Shown here: positions 33,365 through 44,600 of the stretch, piece after piece
Layout of the letters: every line of letters begins with the position of its first letter
How positions within the stretch are numbered: the stretch's first letter is position 1
DNA from: Ryuthela nishihirai
Lineage: Eukaryota; Arthropoda; Arachnida; Araneae; Heptathelidae
DNA: 64,000 nt
Reading direction: 5' to 3'
Assembly (NCBI GenBank): GCA_038380435.1
Contig: JAWZYU010000019.1
Span: 26,561,801 to 26,625,800 of the forward strand
Program-made: the position numbers and the translations under genes
Notes under the pieces: model-generated
Told to the model about the DNA's origin: nothing
The model's input: the letters and a program-made list of their open reading frames with translations, nothing else
The model's database searches: none

Positions 33365-35109
33365 GTTAAGAAGTAAAATTTCGTCTGGAGTCGACCTCAA
33401 AGGGTCATATTAAAAGTTGAAGCCTATGACGTCTTCAGTGTCAGGAGCTACCTCAAACACGACTCCTCCTCACACCCACCCCAAAACGTTTTTGACAAGC
33501 AATGAGCCAAAGGAAAATATTAAATATCCAATAAATACGTATAAACTGCTTAATATTAGTTATAAAATAAATTACGGAAATATCATGAAGCAAATAGACT
33601 TAGGTATTCATTTCTTGAAATAGCCTAGAAGCTGCTATAGCCAGGAATCAAGAGAATTAATGGAATCTTTGAAACATTTGCTATAATAAGGATTTTCTGC
33701 ATATCATAAATTCATCATTTCGAAGCCCCAACCTGTAGGCTCTTAAGTCTGAGAATTAAGGTTGACATAGGTTCATTGATTTTGCATTTACGTTTCTACT
33801 GGCGTTTCCCTTGGGAGGAACAGAACTCTTTCATTTTGTATTGGACATTTCCTACATGTCGGACTCCACTTTCTAAAACTGAGCCTAAAGGTTTCAGGTA
33901 AAACAGGAGAAATATACTTCGGGATTACAGCTTTTATAAAATATCGGTTACTAGAACTAATTTAAAATTCATTGTGAAGTTTAATATAAACTGATACATA
34001 TTTAATCAATATACGGTAACACAAATTTAGCTTTTGTCTCCATATTTCAATACTTCTGATGCTATTACTAATACTAAGTAGTCATTATGTATCTATGTAA
34101 CTAATTTTAGAAAAAAAAAATTTTTTTTTCAAATTTTATGAAATTAATTTCATAGATTCCGTGAATGTGTGAATGGTCGTTTCATTTTCTTTCATTTTAA
34201 TGGACATGACTTATAAATGTGTTGCAATAACTAGTCTGTTTAGAATTTATATATTTGTTCTAATGCGAAAACAATGTCAAATTTGTATGTCACTTTCTCC
34301 ATTTCAAACACTTATCATCATCATCAATCAAAAAATAAATGTTTTCTCTGGATATGATCGAGCCTTTCGACCTTCTCCTCCAGATGGCAAGGTTGTATAA
34401 TGAAACAAATTATTTAAAATAATAATTTTATGGAACTCTACGTATTCGAGAGAGAAATATGTATTAATTGCTCTGAGAAATAGGAGCGAAATCCTTACAA
34501 GCCAATGAGACTTTTTATGCATGACGAAACTTTGAATTAATTCTAATGGGCTATATAGAAATTTTCTCTTCCAAAGATATGCGTATTTAGTGAATAACCG
34601 AAATGCATAATTTAAAGGAATTAAAATACCAATTTTTCCGATATTCGCTCTAAAAATTAAAAACGAAATGAAGCAACGCATACCGAAGATGAAATCTCTA
34701 ACTGGATAAGTATTTATTTAAGGATTTTTCTTTTTTTTTTCAATAAGTGAAACTTTATTTTCTTCAATAAACAAATTTGGGATAACTTCCTTTGGAGAAG
34801 CCGTAGGATATATATCCCATAGTTTGAAATATATTGCACACTTTTTTCCGCCGCCTTGATTTACGCCGGGGTTGGTTTCTGGAGATGTAGGCGTATATCG
34901 AATTGTCGTAAACTAAATCCGAATTATAATGTATTTCAGTGAGATGCGTTCCAGGTGGAAAAAAAATTGAGAATCTCTTTCGTACAATGATATGAAAATT
35001 TTAATATTTTAAACATAAATATTACATAAATGCATTAAAATCACATTTATTTCATAATATGTACCTGTATAATATAAAGAGGTAGGCATTACTGGGAGAG
35101 GAAGGTCTT
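33365..35109. other. Anonymous AT-rich sequence
   Basis: Opposite-strand frames overlap at 34173-34400 and 34328-34681 (minus, 117 codons). No motif was recognised in either. Confidence 0.4.
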
Positions 35110-35470
35110 CATTATGAATCGTCAATGTCGACTTTGTATGAGAGGAAAGCTTTTTTCATTTAACTGGTCAACCCACAATGAGAGTAACTTTTCTATTCTT
35201 CCAATCACAGGACCACCTGAATATCTGAGAGTTATAGCAATTTCTCTTGTTGCAGTTTCCATTGTCTTTTTAATTTTATGAGCATTTTTCATGATTGTTG
35301 TGACAGTAGAGGGAGCAATGTGTAGCTCCCTACCAAAGTAGACATGATTGCTCACTCTCCATTCTTCTAATAACTTCCATCTTTTCTTCCAACGTTATAG
35401 ATTTCTGTGATCTTTTGCCAACGTTTTCGCTGGCAGTTACACTTCCGCTCTTTCGATCAGACAAGGTTCC
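35110..35470 (-). pseudogene. pogo/Tigger (CENP-B-type) DNA-binding region, broken
   Basis: On the minus strand one frame gives KSITLEEKMEVIRRME, the opening helix of the psq/CENP-B helix-turn-helix found in Tigger-like transposases. After a frameshift, the frame ending at 35122 continues LHIAPSTVTTIMKNAHKIKK (recognition helix plus linker), then RIEKLLSLWVDQLNEKSFPL, the start of the second CENP-B-type DNA-binding domain. Known relatives bind DNA and carry a DDE endonuclease; here the catalytic part is missing. No ATG immediately precedes the first segment. A promoter-like region lies upstream on the same strand. Confidence 0.8.
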
Positions 35471-35663
35471 AGTTTTTTTTTTTTAAATAACAATTCTATT
35501 TAAAATTCTAAGGCACAATGCTAAAGTACAGAATGAAACTTGATAATGTAACAGATATAATTATAAACACAGTACAATATTCAAGTTCACAAACCGAGTT
35601 TTAACTTAAACGCACTGTTAAGTAATGTGCCACTACTGAACGTAACATGGTACCTGTCTTTAA
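35471..35663 (-). other. Putative 5' leader between promoter and pogo relic
   Basis: Between the presumed start site near 35666 and the transposase-like sequence there are about 190 bp of AT-rich, leader-like DNA with a 16-codon upstream ORF starting at the complement of 35646-35648. It ends in a 12-14 base A tract (minus strand, about 35474-35488). The A tract may mark an insertion or retrocopy junction. This is inference. Confidence 0.3.
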
Positions 35664-35842
35664 TCTGAGACACAGGGACACAATGCTCGGTTGTCTGGTA
35701 TTTATACCGCGGCTTTTTGTCTAAGTTTTAGACTCTAGAACCTTCGAGGGGGTCGAGTCACCCGATCGGTAGCGCTGCGCAGTGATTTTTTTTTTTTTTG
35801 GTGACGTCAACGCGGTATCGAATTTTCCAGAATTTTTGAGAA
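35664..35842 (-). promoter_or_regulatory. Heat-shock-style promoter: two HSE arrays, CRE, TATA, initiator
   Basis: Distal HSE: 35820-35842 reads GAA-tt-TTC-ca-GAA-tt-TTT-ga-GAA, five alternating 5-bp units with one mismatch. A CRE-type TGACGTCA lies at 35802-35809. Proximal HSE: 35733-35750 reads CTC-ta-GAA-cc-TTC-ga-G. TATA box: TATAAATA on the minus strand within the palindrome GGTATAAATACC (35697-35708). Arthropod initiator: TCAGA on the minus strand (complement of 35664-35668), about 33 bp downstream of TATA. The order and spacing follow hsp-type promoters, which bind heat shock factor. No hsp coding sequence follows. Confidence 0.55.
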
Positions 35843-35845
35843 AGC

Positions 35846-36334
35846 TGAGGAAATTATTTAAAAAAATCCTCAAACCAGCGGACATTTAAATAGTCGTAAA
35901 TTAAGGGCCTACTCTATTGGAATTGTTAGGTATGAAATCCCATAGATATTAAATCAGGTTAAAGAACCTCTGGAATGCTCTGATTATTGAAACATTCCAA
36001 GAATTTTCGAATTGCAATTGTTGTATTATACCGACTGAAATTATATATAATTTTTTTGAAAATTAATCTAATGGTAGCCAATATTCAGAGCATGCTGCCT
36101 GCAACAGAAGGGTATCAAACCTATTAACTTCCATAAGACAAACAAACACAATTAATACACCCAGTAATAATTAGTTACACTTTATTTATGAAAAAAGTTA
36201 ATATTATATGAATAGGTTTTTCCTGATCTAAATTATTTTCCCCTTTATTATCATAACTAGATTTATATAAATATCTAAAATTCACAATTTCAATTTAGCT
36301 GTCAAATTTCAAGTCATATATGGTTTAAAGTTCG
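35846..36334. other. Anonymous AT-rich sequence
   Basis: Nothing recognised. Confidence 0.4.
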
Positions 36335-37215
36335 GTTTTTCACCGTTGAACGACATTCTTTTTGTACGCTAAATAGTCAGGTCATAAGGACCCGACAGCT
36401 GAGCGAACGTTGAGCGAAAGGGACCCATTTGGCAACTCTTACGAGAGAGATGGTAATCTCCAGTCAAAATCATCCAGTTTGTTCTTTAACCCTTTCAGGA
36501 CCATAAGGTTTCTAAGAGTAAATATTAGTATGTAACTGTTTATTTTAGTTTGTTTAGACGTAAAATAAATAAAAATCATAAGAAAAATACATAACAATGT
36601 GTAGTTTTTTGGAATTTTATGGGAAATATTTTTCCCAATGGACTATAAAGGTAACACAAATTATAGTTAGGCTTATTATGCAATGTCTTTTATTTATTGG
36701 TTTATTAGAACAAAATGTTAACTAAAATAATACAAAATTATGAAATAAAATTACTATACAAAATGATGTGCTAATTATGATATTCTGCGAAGCAATTTCT
36801 TTTGGTACTGAGGCAAAGATGGACATTGCACATAGTACATATATTATGCGTCCTGACAGTTCTGTTTTTTTTTCTAAACGTTCCCGTTTACGTAATTGCG
36901 TTCGGCATACGTTCTATTTTGACATTCTGTATAAAAAATGCAGATAAGGTTATAATTAAATACGACAATCACCAATTTTAAAATGGGAAAAATGTTTCCC
37001 TTAGTCGTGAAAGGGTTAACATGCACAGGGCACGGTTCTCTCGCACACGGAGCAACGGCTTAACGTATCTTCAGGCGAACAGTGGTCTTTCCAATATCAT
37101 CAGTGTTCTCTACCTGACCAAGAGCAAGACAGGGTGGTTTGTGGAGATAAATCTCAACCCTGGCACAGGTAGCACTCAAACCTGCAGATTATGAACCTGG
37201 AGCGCAATAGCATTT
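36335..37215 (-). mobile_element. tRNA-Met-like SINE (family M), split by a MITE
   Basis: Tail side 36335-36489 carries TAGTCAGGTCATAAGGACCC, ending CAGTTTGTTCTTTAA. The SINE resumes at 37016 with TTAACATGCACAGGGCACGG and runs to a ruined head near 37210. The break falls inside GTTCTTTAACGTGCACAGGG of the young copies, so the MITE inserted into the TTAA of this SINE. Confidence 0.85.
36490..37015. mobile_element. piggyBac-type MITE, copy 2 (TTAA duplications)
   Basis: TTAA lies at 36486-36489 and 37016-37019. The element begins CCCTTTCAGGACCATAAGG and ends in the complement of CCCTTTCACGAC. Its 526 bp match copy 1 (14860-15378) in inverse orientation throughout. Insertion within a SINE makes both boundaries certain by comparison with uninterrupted SINE copies. 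Confidence 0.92.
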
Positions 37216-37481
37216 CCTTTACAATGCGCACTGAGTACAGAGCTGTAAACAATCATCTTGCTTTAGGCAGAGAGGTATGGTGTAATATTGTAAATTCTCG
37301 TTTCTTACACTTTATTTATGAAAAAAGTTAATATTATTAAGACAGATGAACGTGCTACAATGAACTCATGATAGATGTGTCATTGACGCTTGCGTGGGCT
37401 TCAGCGTCACAATTTCATCATCAGCTTATTAGAGCAGAGAGAGACTTCGAATAAAACGAATTGAGGAGGAAACGGGGTTAA
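37216..37481. other. Spacer before the nested SINE
   Basis: The phrase TTTATTTATGAAAAAAGTTAATATTA occurs here (from about 37312) and also at about 36182, a short direct duplication of about 26 bp flanking the split SINE. Otherwise nothing recognised. Confidence 0.5.
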
Positions 37482-38265
37482 GTTGGATTGTTTTACCTCT
37501 GAGCGGCAATTTTTTGCACACCATGGGCTAAATGGCCAGGTCACATGGACCCCGAAGGCTCAGAGAAGGTTGGGGGAGGGGACCCACTGGAACAGCTGTT
37601 GGGAGACAGATGATAGCCTCCCGACAAGGCCATCCAGCGTGTTCTTTAACGTGCACAGGGTATGGCTCTCCCGCACACGGGGACACGGCTTAACGTCCCA
37701 TCCGACGGACGGCGGCCTTTCCAAGCCCATCTGTGTCCCCTACTGACCGTGGGCAGGGCGGGAATTTTTGCGGAGATAAATCTCAACGCTTACCCAGCTG
37801 GGATGGGGCGGGGGTGGCTCAGTCGGTAGCGCGCCAGGCTCGTAATCTGTAGTTCCAAGGTTCGAGTCCCAGCTGGGTCAGCGTTGAGATTTATCTCCGC
37901 AAAATTCCCCGCCCTGCCCACGGTCAGTAGGGGACACCGATGGGCTTGGAAAGGCCGCCGTCCGTCGGATGGGACGTTAAGCCGTGGCCCCGTGTGCGGG
38001 AGAGCCATACCCTGTGCACGTTAAAGAACACGCTGGATGGCCTTGACGGGAGGCTACCATCTGTCTCCCAACAGCTGTTCCAGTGGGTCCCCTCCCCCAA
38101 CTTTCTCTGAGCCTTCGGGGTCCATGTGACCTGGCCATTTAGCCCATGGTGTGCAAAAAAGTGCCGCTCAGAGGTAAAACAACCCAACCCAACCCAGCTG
38201 GGACTCGAACCTGGGAACTAAAGATTACGAGCATGGCGGGCTACCGACTGAGCCACCCCCGCCCC
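37482..38265 (-). mobile_element. tRNA-Met-like SINE (family M), outer copy, interrupted
   Basis: The body lies at 37482-37803 on the minus strand and the tRNA-like head at 38193-38265 (complement of GGGGCGGGGGTGGCTCAGTC onward). The head and body are separated by a second SINE of the same family in opposite orientation. CCCAGCTGGGA at 37793-37803 is repeated at 38193-38203 as the target duplication. The outer SINE is nearly identical to the inner one, so both are young. Confidence 0.93.
37804..38192 (+). mobile_element. tRNA-Met-like SINE (family M), inner full-length copy
   Basis: The head starts TGGGGCGGGGGTGGCTCAGT. It resembles elongator tRNA-Met (GGTAGCGCG, then CTCGTAATCTG where Met has CTCATAATCTG), with a B box AGGTTCGAGTCCCAG. 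The body of ~310 bp has the landmarks GCGTTGAGATTTATCTCCGC, GACGTTAAGCCGTGGCCCC and CACGTTAAAGAACACGC, and the tail is a short CCCAA repeat. Flanked by the 11-bp duplication CCCAGCTGGGA. The frames at 37483-37746, 37790-38008 and 37924-38187 are SINE sequence on either strand and not genes. Confidence 0.94.
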
Positions 38266-38338
38266 ACCCTTCGTCGGAGAGACACATAGCAACATTATGC
38301 TTCATCAACTTTTGAATAATTTCATCTTCCTCTAGAAG

Positions 38339-38361
38339 ACCGACTGAGCCACCCCCGCCCC
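38339..38361 (-). repeat. Isolated 23-bp piece of SINE head
   Basis: Exact match to the outermost bases of the family M head (complement of GGGGCGGGGGTGGCTCAGTC plus three bases), 73 bp beyond the head of the outer SINE at 38265, with no body attached. Confidence 0.85.
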
Positions 38362-38364
38362 AAA

Positions 38365-39212
38365 AATAAATCTCATTGTACCTGCCAGGGAGCGAAAACC
38401 GGGAAGTGTTTGTTAGCAGTAAAAAGGATGCATTGCATTGATGTTACTTGATTGTGTTTTAGCAATTTAAGCGATGATACTTTATTTAATAATGCTTATT
38501 TATTGATAAAATGATTGTTATTTGAGAGACATGGCAATCACAGCAGGAGCAATATGTTCATCGAGCAAGAAAAATTGATCTTGTTCCTCTTTAAGGAAAG
38601 ATCATTGTCTGATGCGTCGCATTATTAATGCGTGAGGAATTGTTAAAATAACCAAGATAACACAAATGAATTTCAGCAGTTATTTTCATTGTTTGTTAAA
38701 TGTTATGAAATAAAAGGTTATATTTTGTACAAGGGTAAATATTGAAAACATTGTAATGTAAACATGAGAAAATTAGTTAAGCATAATAAATCCTTCTTTC
38801 TATGGTTTAACTTCAGACTAATGAAGACAAAAACTTGTTTAAATAAGATTGTTTTATTTGTATCGTTTTATATCATTGCAATAAATTACTTAACTTATTT
38901 TTATGTTTGGTAAGCATACTTTTGAACTCATGCTCAGTTTTTACTATTTAAAATTCACAACAATTACTAAAATAATTTCATTTTATTATGTATTGATATT
39001 TATTTAACATATACATAATTATGAAGGTAAAAGAAATAGTTTTTTTTTTAATTGCTGAAGAAAATTGCCGAATTGACAACGGGCGGGCTAATTATGACCT
39101 CTATGTTGTCCATAGGCGTCAGTGGGAGGGAAGAGCATGATGTATTCTTCCCCCCCCCCGGCGCGCTTAGGAAAATTTATCGGAAAAAATGATTTATGTG
39201 AATAATATCTGG
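38365..39212. other. Anonymous AT-rich sequence
   Basis: A C tract (39151-39160) precedes the SINE. Nothing else recognised. Confidence 0.4.
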
Positions 39213-39411
39213 TGTACCGTCCCCGAGACCGAGTGCTTACCGCGAGTGGCTATGGGACTTGGATTCAATCCCCGGGTAAGACATGGATGTTAGTGTTGTC
39301 TTTCTGCTTAGGTCTCGCTTTCCTCACAGATTCTTGTCTCATACGATTATACTACAGATTCCTGTCAGAACTCTGTCGCAAGCAGCTGCTGAGGGGTAAT
39401 TTATTTTTGCA
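39213..39411 (+). mobile_element. tRNA-derived SINE, family S, diverged
   Basis: The head GTACCGTCCCCGAGACCGAG is followed by GATTCAATCCCCGGGTAAG as B box, a GACATGGATG..GTGTTGT body and GCAAGCAGCTGCTGAGGGG at the tail. The open frame at 39212-39454 is SINE-derived. Confidence 0.85.
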
Positions 39412-40470
39412 TCATATCAGGTGTACTCTATATCAATGTTTAAAAAAAACGTAAATCTTTTTTTCTTTTGAAAATTGTTTTTGGTTTTTTTCGACAATTT
39501 TCGAAATTGCACTCGATAATGAAAGGCTCGATCTAAAAGTTTTAATCTTGAAAATGATATCTTCCCGCCTTGAAATTCCTTGAAATACCTTGAAATTCTC
39601 TGCCAAAATCGAATTCGTTTATCCTAATCCATATATGACACGAAATTTGACAATATCTTCAAATTCCTAATTTTACACATTTATTAAAATATTTTGTATA
39701 ATTTAGAAAACAATAGTATGTAATAACTTTTATTATGAAAAATTAATACAACAGCATTTTACTATATTTTTTTTATCAAAGTTAAATGTTCGATTCTTCT
39801 CTAACAAGCAATAAATCTACTAGTATGTGCGTGCTACTATAGTGTTTTCGAGAGTAAATTTATATACTATCAGTTGGACCAACTGTCATGTTGGATTTCA
39901 GTAAATTGAGGACTCTGGGGAAGTTTTTGTTATAGTGGAAATCAAATATTCGGTGCACAGAGGAGGAAAATACGGATAATCTACTGTCCTACTCCTTTGG
40001 CAATTATTAGCTTCACGAACGTCACACTAGAACTAGTTTTATCTGTCGTGACTCTGCTCACAGGCACAGATTGCTATGTTCCATACAATTAAAAGCGAGA
40101 TAAAACAAAATAATTTATTCATCACGATTATACAAAAATCATAAAATGATTAATCTGAAATTAATTGTTTGTTTCTAAAAACCTAATAACTTCTAGTAGA
40201 ATTTCAAGACAATTAAATATATTATGTTAGTTACAGGCGATTTTTTTTACGAAATAAATATGAAAAATGCTATTGAGTTTATATCTTTGGGACTTAATTC
40301 AGTAGTCCTCCACAGGAGCGCTGCTGTATGAGAGTTTAACATTGTGGAAATGTTGGCATTACCGTTTTAGAGAGTGGAACCTCTGTACTCTACTTACTCT
40401 GTTACACATGCACTCAATAATTAATATATTACTCTAACAAAATTTATATTCTTATTAAAGACAGCAGTTC
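39412..40470. other. Anonymous AT-rich sequence
   Basis: Nothing recognised. Confidence 0.4.
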
Positions 40471-40737
40471 GGTCCAATACAATGAGGACACCGATGGGCA
40501 TGGAAAGCCAGACGTCGGTTAGATGAGATATTAAGCAGTGATATAATGTCCAGAAGAACCATACACTGTGCACGTTAAGGAACACGCTAAACGGCGTTGA
40601 CAGAAGGCTTCCATCTCTGTCTTGTGCAGTAGTTCCCCTTCGCCAACCGTCTTTGATGTCTTGGGTTTCCTGTGACCTGCCATGTAGCCCATTGTGTGCA
40701 ACACAGTGCCTCTCAGAGTAAAACAAAGCAATTTTTT
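40471..40737 (+). mobile_element. tRNA-Met-like SINE (family M), 5' truncated
   Basis: Lacks the tRNA head and begins in the body near GAGGACACCGATGGGCATGG. It continues through CACTGTGCACGTTAAGGAAC and CCATGTAGCCCATTGTGTGC and ends CTCAGAGTAAAACAAAGC. The frames at 40421-40765 are SINE-derived. Confidence 0.88.
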
Positions 40738-41036
40738 CTGGTACAGAAGGTACAACAAGTTGCATTTAATTCCAGTTCCATTTTTATTTCATTTAAAAAA
40801 AAACTATATCAAACATTGAATAAATAAGGCAATTGATCCACAAGATATAAGTAAATTTTGAAGTATTCTCTTTATAAACGACTGACTAATTGCTAGTGAT
40901 TATCTATTTAGGACAAATTCTAAACAATATAATGTTCAAACTAGGCGTTAAAATGCAATCAATATTAGAAATTATTATAATTATGATAATCATATTTTCA
41001 AAATCCTTAAGTAGTTTTAATTTATACTCTGTGCTT
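40738..41036. other. AT-rich spacer
   Basis: Nothing recognised. Confidence 0.4.
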
Positions 41037-41650
41037 ATGTGAATTATGACCACCTCCCTGCATGTTTTATCAATGAAAGATAACTCATAAACTCTAGAAC
41101 TTCTGGAAAAAATTGTTTTGTAACAGAGTAGGAATGGAGACAAATTAAAGATCTGAATCAAATCTATCTAAATCTTGAATTTCAACAATATTCCCTTAGT
41201 ATTTCAAGAGTTATGGAAGTTTGAATATATAACAACACCAATGCCTAAAGTTAGAATTTAATTCAGAAGTTAATTATAATTTGAATAAGAAGTATTATTC
41301 CACACTATTTAATATAACAGATGTATATTTAAAAAGTTAATAAAAATTAATTTTAAAAAAATTAATATCGAAAGAGTGATTAATTTTTAAAAAATTAATT
41401 ACTCTTTCGATATTTTTCGATTTTTCTAAGACTTGCATTGTTGCTGTTAAATATTCAAACGTCCATAACTCGTACAAAATGAACAATATTGAAAATCGAG
41501 ATTTAGATAGATTTGATTGGGATCATTAATTTATCTTCGGTTACATTTTCTCATAAAACGCTTAGTTTATAAGTTAGAGAGCTTGAAAGTTAGCTTCCAC
41601 TAATATAACATGGAAGGAAGCGGTCAAAATCATTTTATAATGACCTTGGA
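41037..41650. mobile_element. Fold-back (palindromic) element, copy 2
   Basis: It repeats the structure and sequence of 12395-12996. Left-arm landmarks are GTGAATTATGACCACCTCCC and ACTCTAGAACTTCTGG. Their inverted partners near the right end are TTAGCTTCCACTAATATAAC and TAAGTTAGAGAGCTT. The centre has a tight hairpin: AATATCGAAAGAGT pairs with ACTCTTTCGATATT (about 41366-41415). No coding capacity. Confidence 0.82.
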
Positions 41651-44600
41651 ATTGACCATATTATATAATATATATCAGAGAACTCTTGCAGACCATTTTC
41701 AAGGCAGTTGGAGACCACCCTTAAGAAATTATAAATACTTTACTCAATTATGATCCTTTGGTGCTGAACAAGTCAAACGACCAAAAATAAGGGTTTATGA
41801 GAACTGTGTATTTACACTATGATGTAATCTGAAATTTTGTTGTTATGTTGGTTGTTTTTAACCTATTATACCTTTCCTTTGGGAAAACTTATTTTTCCCA
41901 TTGGGCAAATACGTATTGTTTTCCTTTATTTTCAATGCCATTGGCGCTATATGTAAGGAATACAAATTCTATTAAACAGAAAATTTAATCCATGAAATTT
42001 TCCAAGTAACTAAGTTTTTAAGTTTTTTAAAGAACTTAATACTGTTAATTAAGATATCATATATCAGTGCATATACAGATTACTAAATATGGAAAGGGCG
42101 AACCTTTTAACGAATGTTGCAAATTCTGTCTATGGTAGAAATTTGAAATTTTGTGGTAGAGTGTCAAAAGATTTCCACTGACAGCAACAATTTGTCCCCT
42201 ATTCTCAGAGGGGTATGACAGAAGCACATTTTTTAATTTAAGGATATTTTCATGTTGTATAATTACTAAAAAAAAACATTATTTGTACTTCTATTTTATT
42301 TTTCGTATCCCCATCAACGAGAAATGTCTTGGGTCCATTAGTTATTTAATGTTCAATATCAATACTTTTTTTATTTAATTTCATTTAATGTTCATTAATG
42401 TTTCATCAATTTTCGTTTAATGTTCACCATCAATACTCAAATTCTAACATTTTGGAAACATATATAGTAAATATCTTATATATATATTTCGGCTTTTGTA
42501 ATGCATAACTAAACATTTTGGAATTAATAATTTTTACAACTTTCTTCATAAAATATTTGTTTTCAGACGGGCATAAGCAAAATTTGCATAAGTCCCTGCA
42601 GATTTCGATACGTTTCCTTGCCCAGTCGTCAGTTCACCTGGAACATTTCGCCAGCTGCTGGTTACCTTCCTGATTTGTTGCAGATGCCGCACTATAGTTG
42701 TTTGTAAGCAATCAAGTTCGGACGAAAACCTGCAAGTGGTTTCCGATGAATCAGCTTCAATAGCATGTCACAGAATATTGCGATCTGACGATATTAGCCG
42801 AAATAATACCGTCCCGATGGATAGCCTATTCCTTCACTTTCCACTTAGCATATTTCTCAGGCAGCTTCATTATCTTTTTATCCTTTTCTTCACTAATGAC
42901 GTAAAATTGCAATAGTTTCAACACTTGTGGTAGAGTGTCAAAAAAGATTTCCACTGACAGCAACAATTTGTCCTCTTTTCTCATTCATTGTACAACGTTT
43001 TTAACAATGAATATCGACTCCGATACTTATAAAGAATTATTGACTTACTCGGTGAATTTTACACTTTCCCATTGTACTGCGTTCAGAGGTTTGCAAATGC
43101 AACATGGTGATGATCGTGCCATCGTATATATTTTGCATGGCGAAAAACTCACGGACTGATGAATCACCTGATTTTAGACGAATGCAGTGATTGAATGGCT
43201 GATAAGGATCACGCAAATTCTAATTATAATGCATAAATGATAGAGTGCTGAATGTTTGTAATCTAGGTATAATCCGGGTCCTACATCTCGAAAAAAAAAA
43301 CGAAACTTGAACTCCGAAATGTCCTTCAACGTCACGTAGAGACCACGTAGAGATCAAACCTTGATCTGCGAGTGAGACAAGCTTGTAAATTGGTGTCTAG
43401 GGGTGATTCAATCATACAGCTCACAAACGTTATGAAATTTTGGATAAACGAGGTTTCGAAGTCAAATTTCGATCTTCCGATGATTCGAGGATAAAATTTT
43501 ACACCTCGGAGTAATATGGGTCTTTAATCTCAAAAATATAAATTTTTTGGTCTAATGGGTTTAAGGTAAAATTAAAGACAAAAGTCCAATTTCAGTCATT
43601 TGGTACTGGAGCTTTCTTTCCCTTAAAAAAAGAGCGAAAAGTGTAAAAGACTTGTATAAAAGCTTTCAAACGTGAGTGTCAAACATAGTTAGTTACGTAC
43701 CAAATGAAAGCTTCGTACTTGGAGATGGCATGGGCAACAAACGTTTTAACCGCAAGCTTTCTTTTCCCCTTAAAAAGGTAGTTAGAAGGTTTTACTGGTA
43801 GTTAGAAGTATTTCAGGTTGTAGATCTGAGAAAGTGAAGATATTATAAATCTGATTAAATATGATATTTTGCAGCAGATTTTGATGAATAAAAGTGTTTT
43901 GTAAACTACTGTAAGAAGCTATAGAAGTAATGTACATCCAGAGTGGGGACAAGGAAAGTGAATGCTTGAGAATGTCATTTGCGTATTTCGCAGAATAATA
44001 TCAATTTCTCAAAGATTGGACATATCGCTGAAATGTATCCGTAATATATATTTCTTCTAACTAGTATAAGCAGAATCTTTGACTCAACAATTGATATTTA
44101 ATTATATTTGACTTTTTTATAAACAAGGTGGTAGTTTATTAACAAATTTCCTTGGAATATTTACCTATTTTCCTCTTGTGTTTCTATCGTTGTTTGTTGG
44201 TTTAGGTATGTGTGTGTGTTTTTCTTGTCAATCTTTAATGTGCCATTTCTTACGAGCAACGTGTTATACACGAAATAAACTTTGGTGAAGTGGAGAATGT
44301 CATAGGCTATATAAATGTTGTATAAAGTCTTTCTTTTCCTTAAAACATTAGTAAAATTGTAAAATAATATTTTATAAAAGCTTTCAAACGCGAGTGCAAT
44401 ATCTATTTAGTTACGTGCTAAATGAAAGCTTGGTACTTGGAGAGTGCCAGGAGCAACAAATGTTTTAACCGTAAGTTTTCTTCTTAAAAAGACGAAATGT
44501 AAACGATTGTTTGGTTATATCTTTCGAACATAAATACCGAGCTAAATTATTTCTCAAATGCAGATTTGCTATGACGTTGGGACTATCATAGGTCGTAAAA

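Noticed and set aside
34328..34681. 117-codon minus frame as a gene
   Set aside because: It overlaps a plus frame, is rich in AT-encoded residues and has no motif.
37483..38187. Long opposite-strand frames (87 and 72 codons) resembling conserved hypothetical proteins
   Set aside because: They are translations of the family M SINE. The same frames recur at 50814-51235 with the SINE boundaries and target duplications, so they are not genes.
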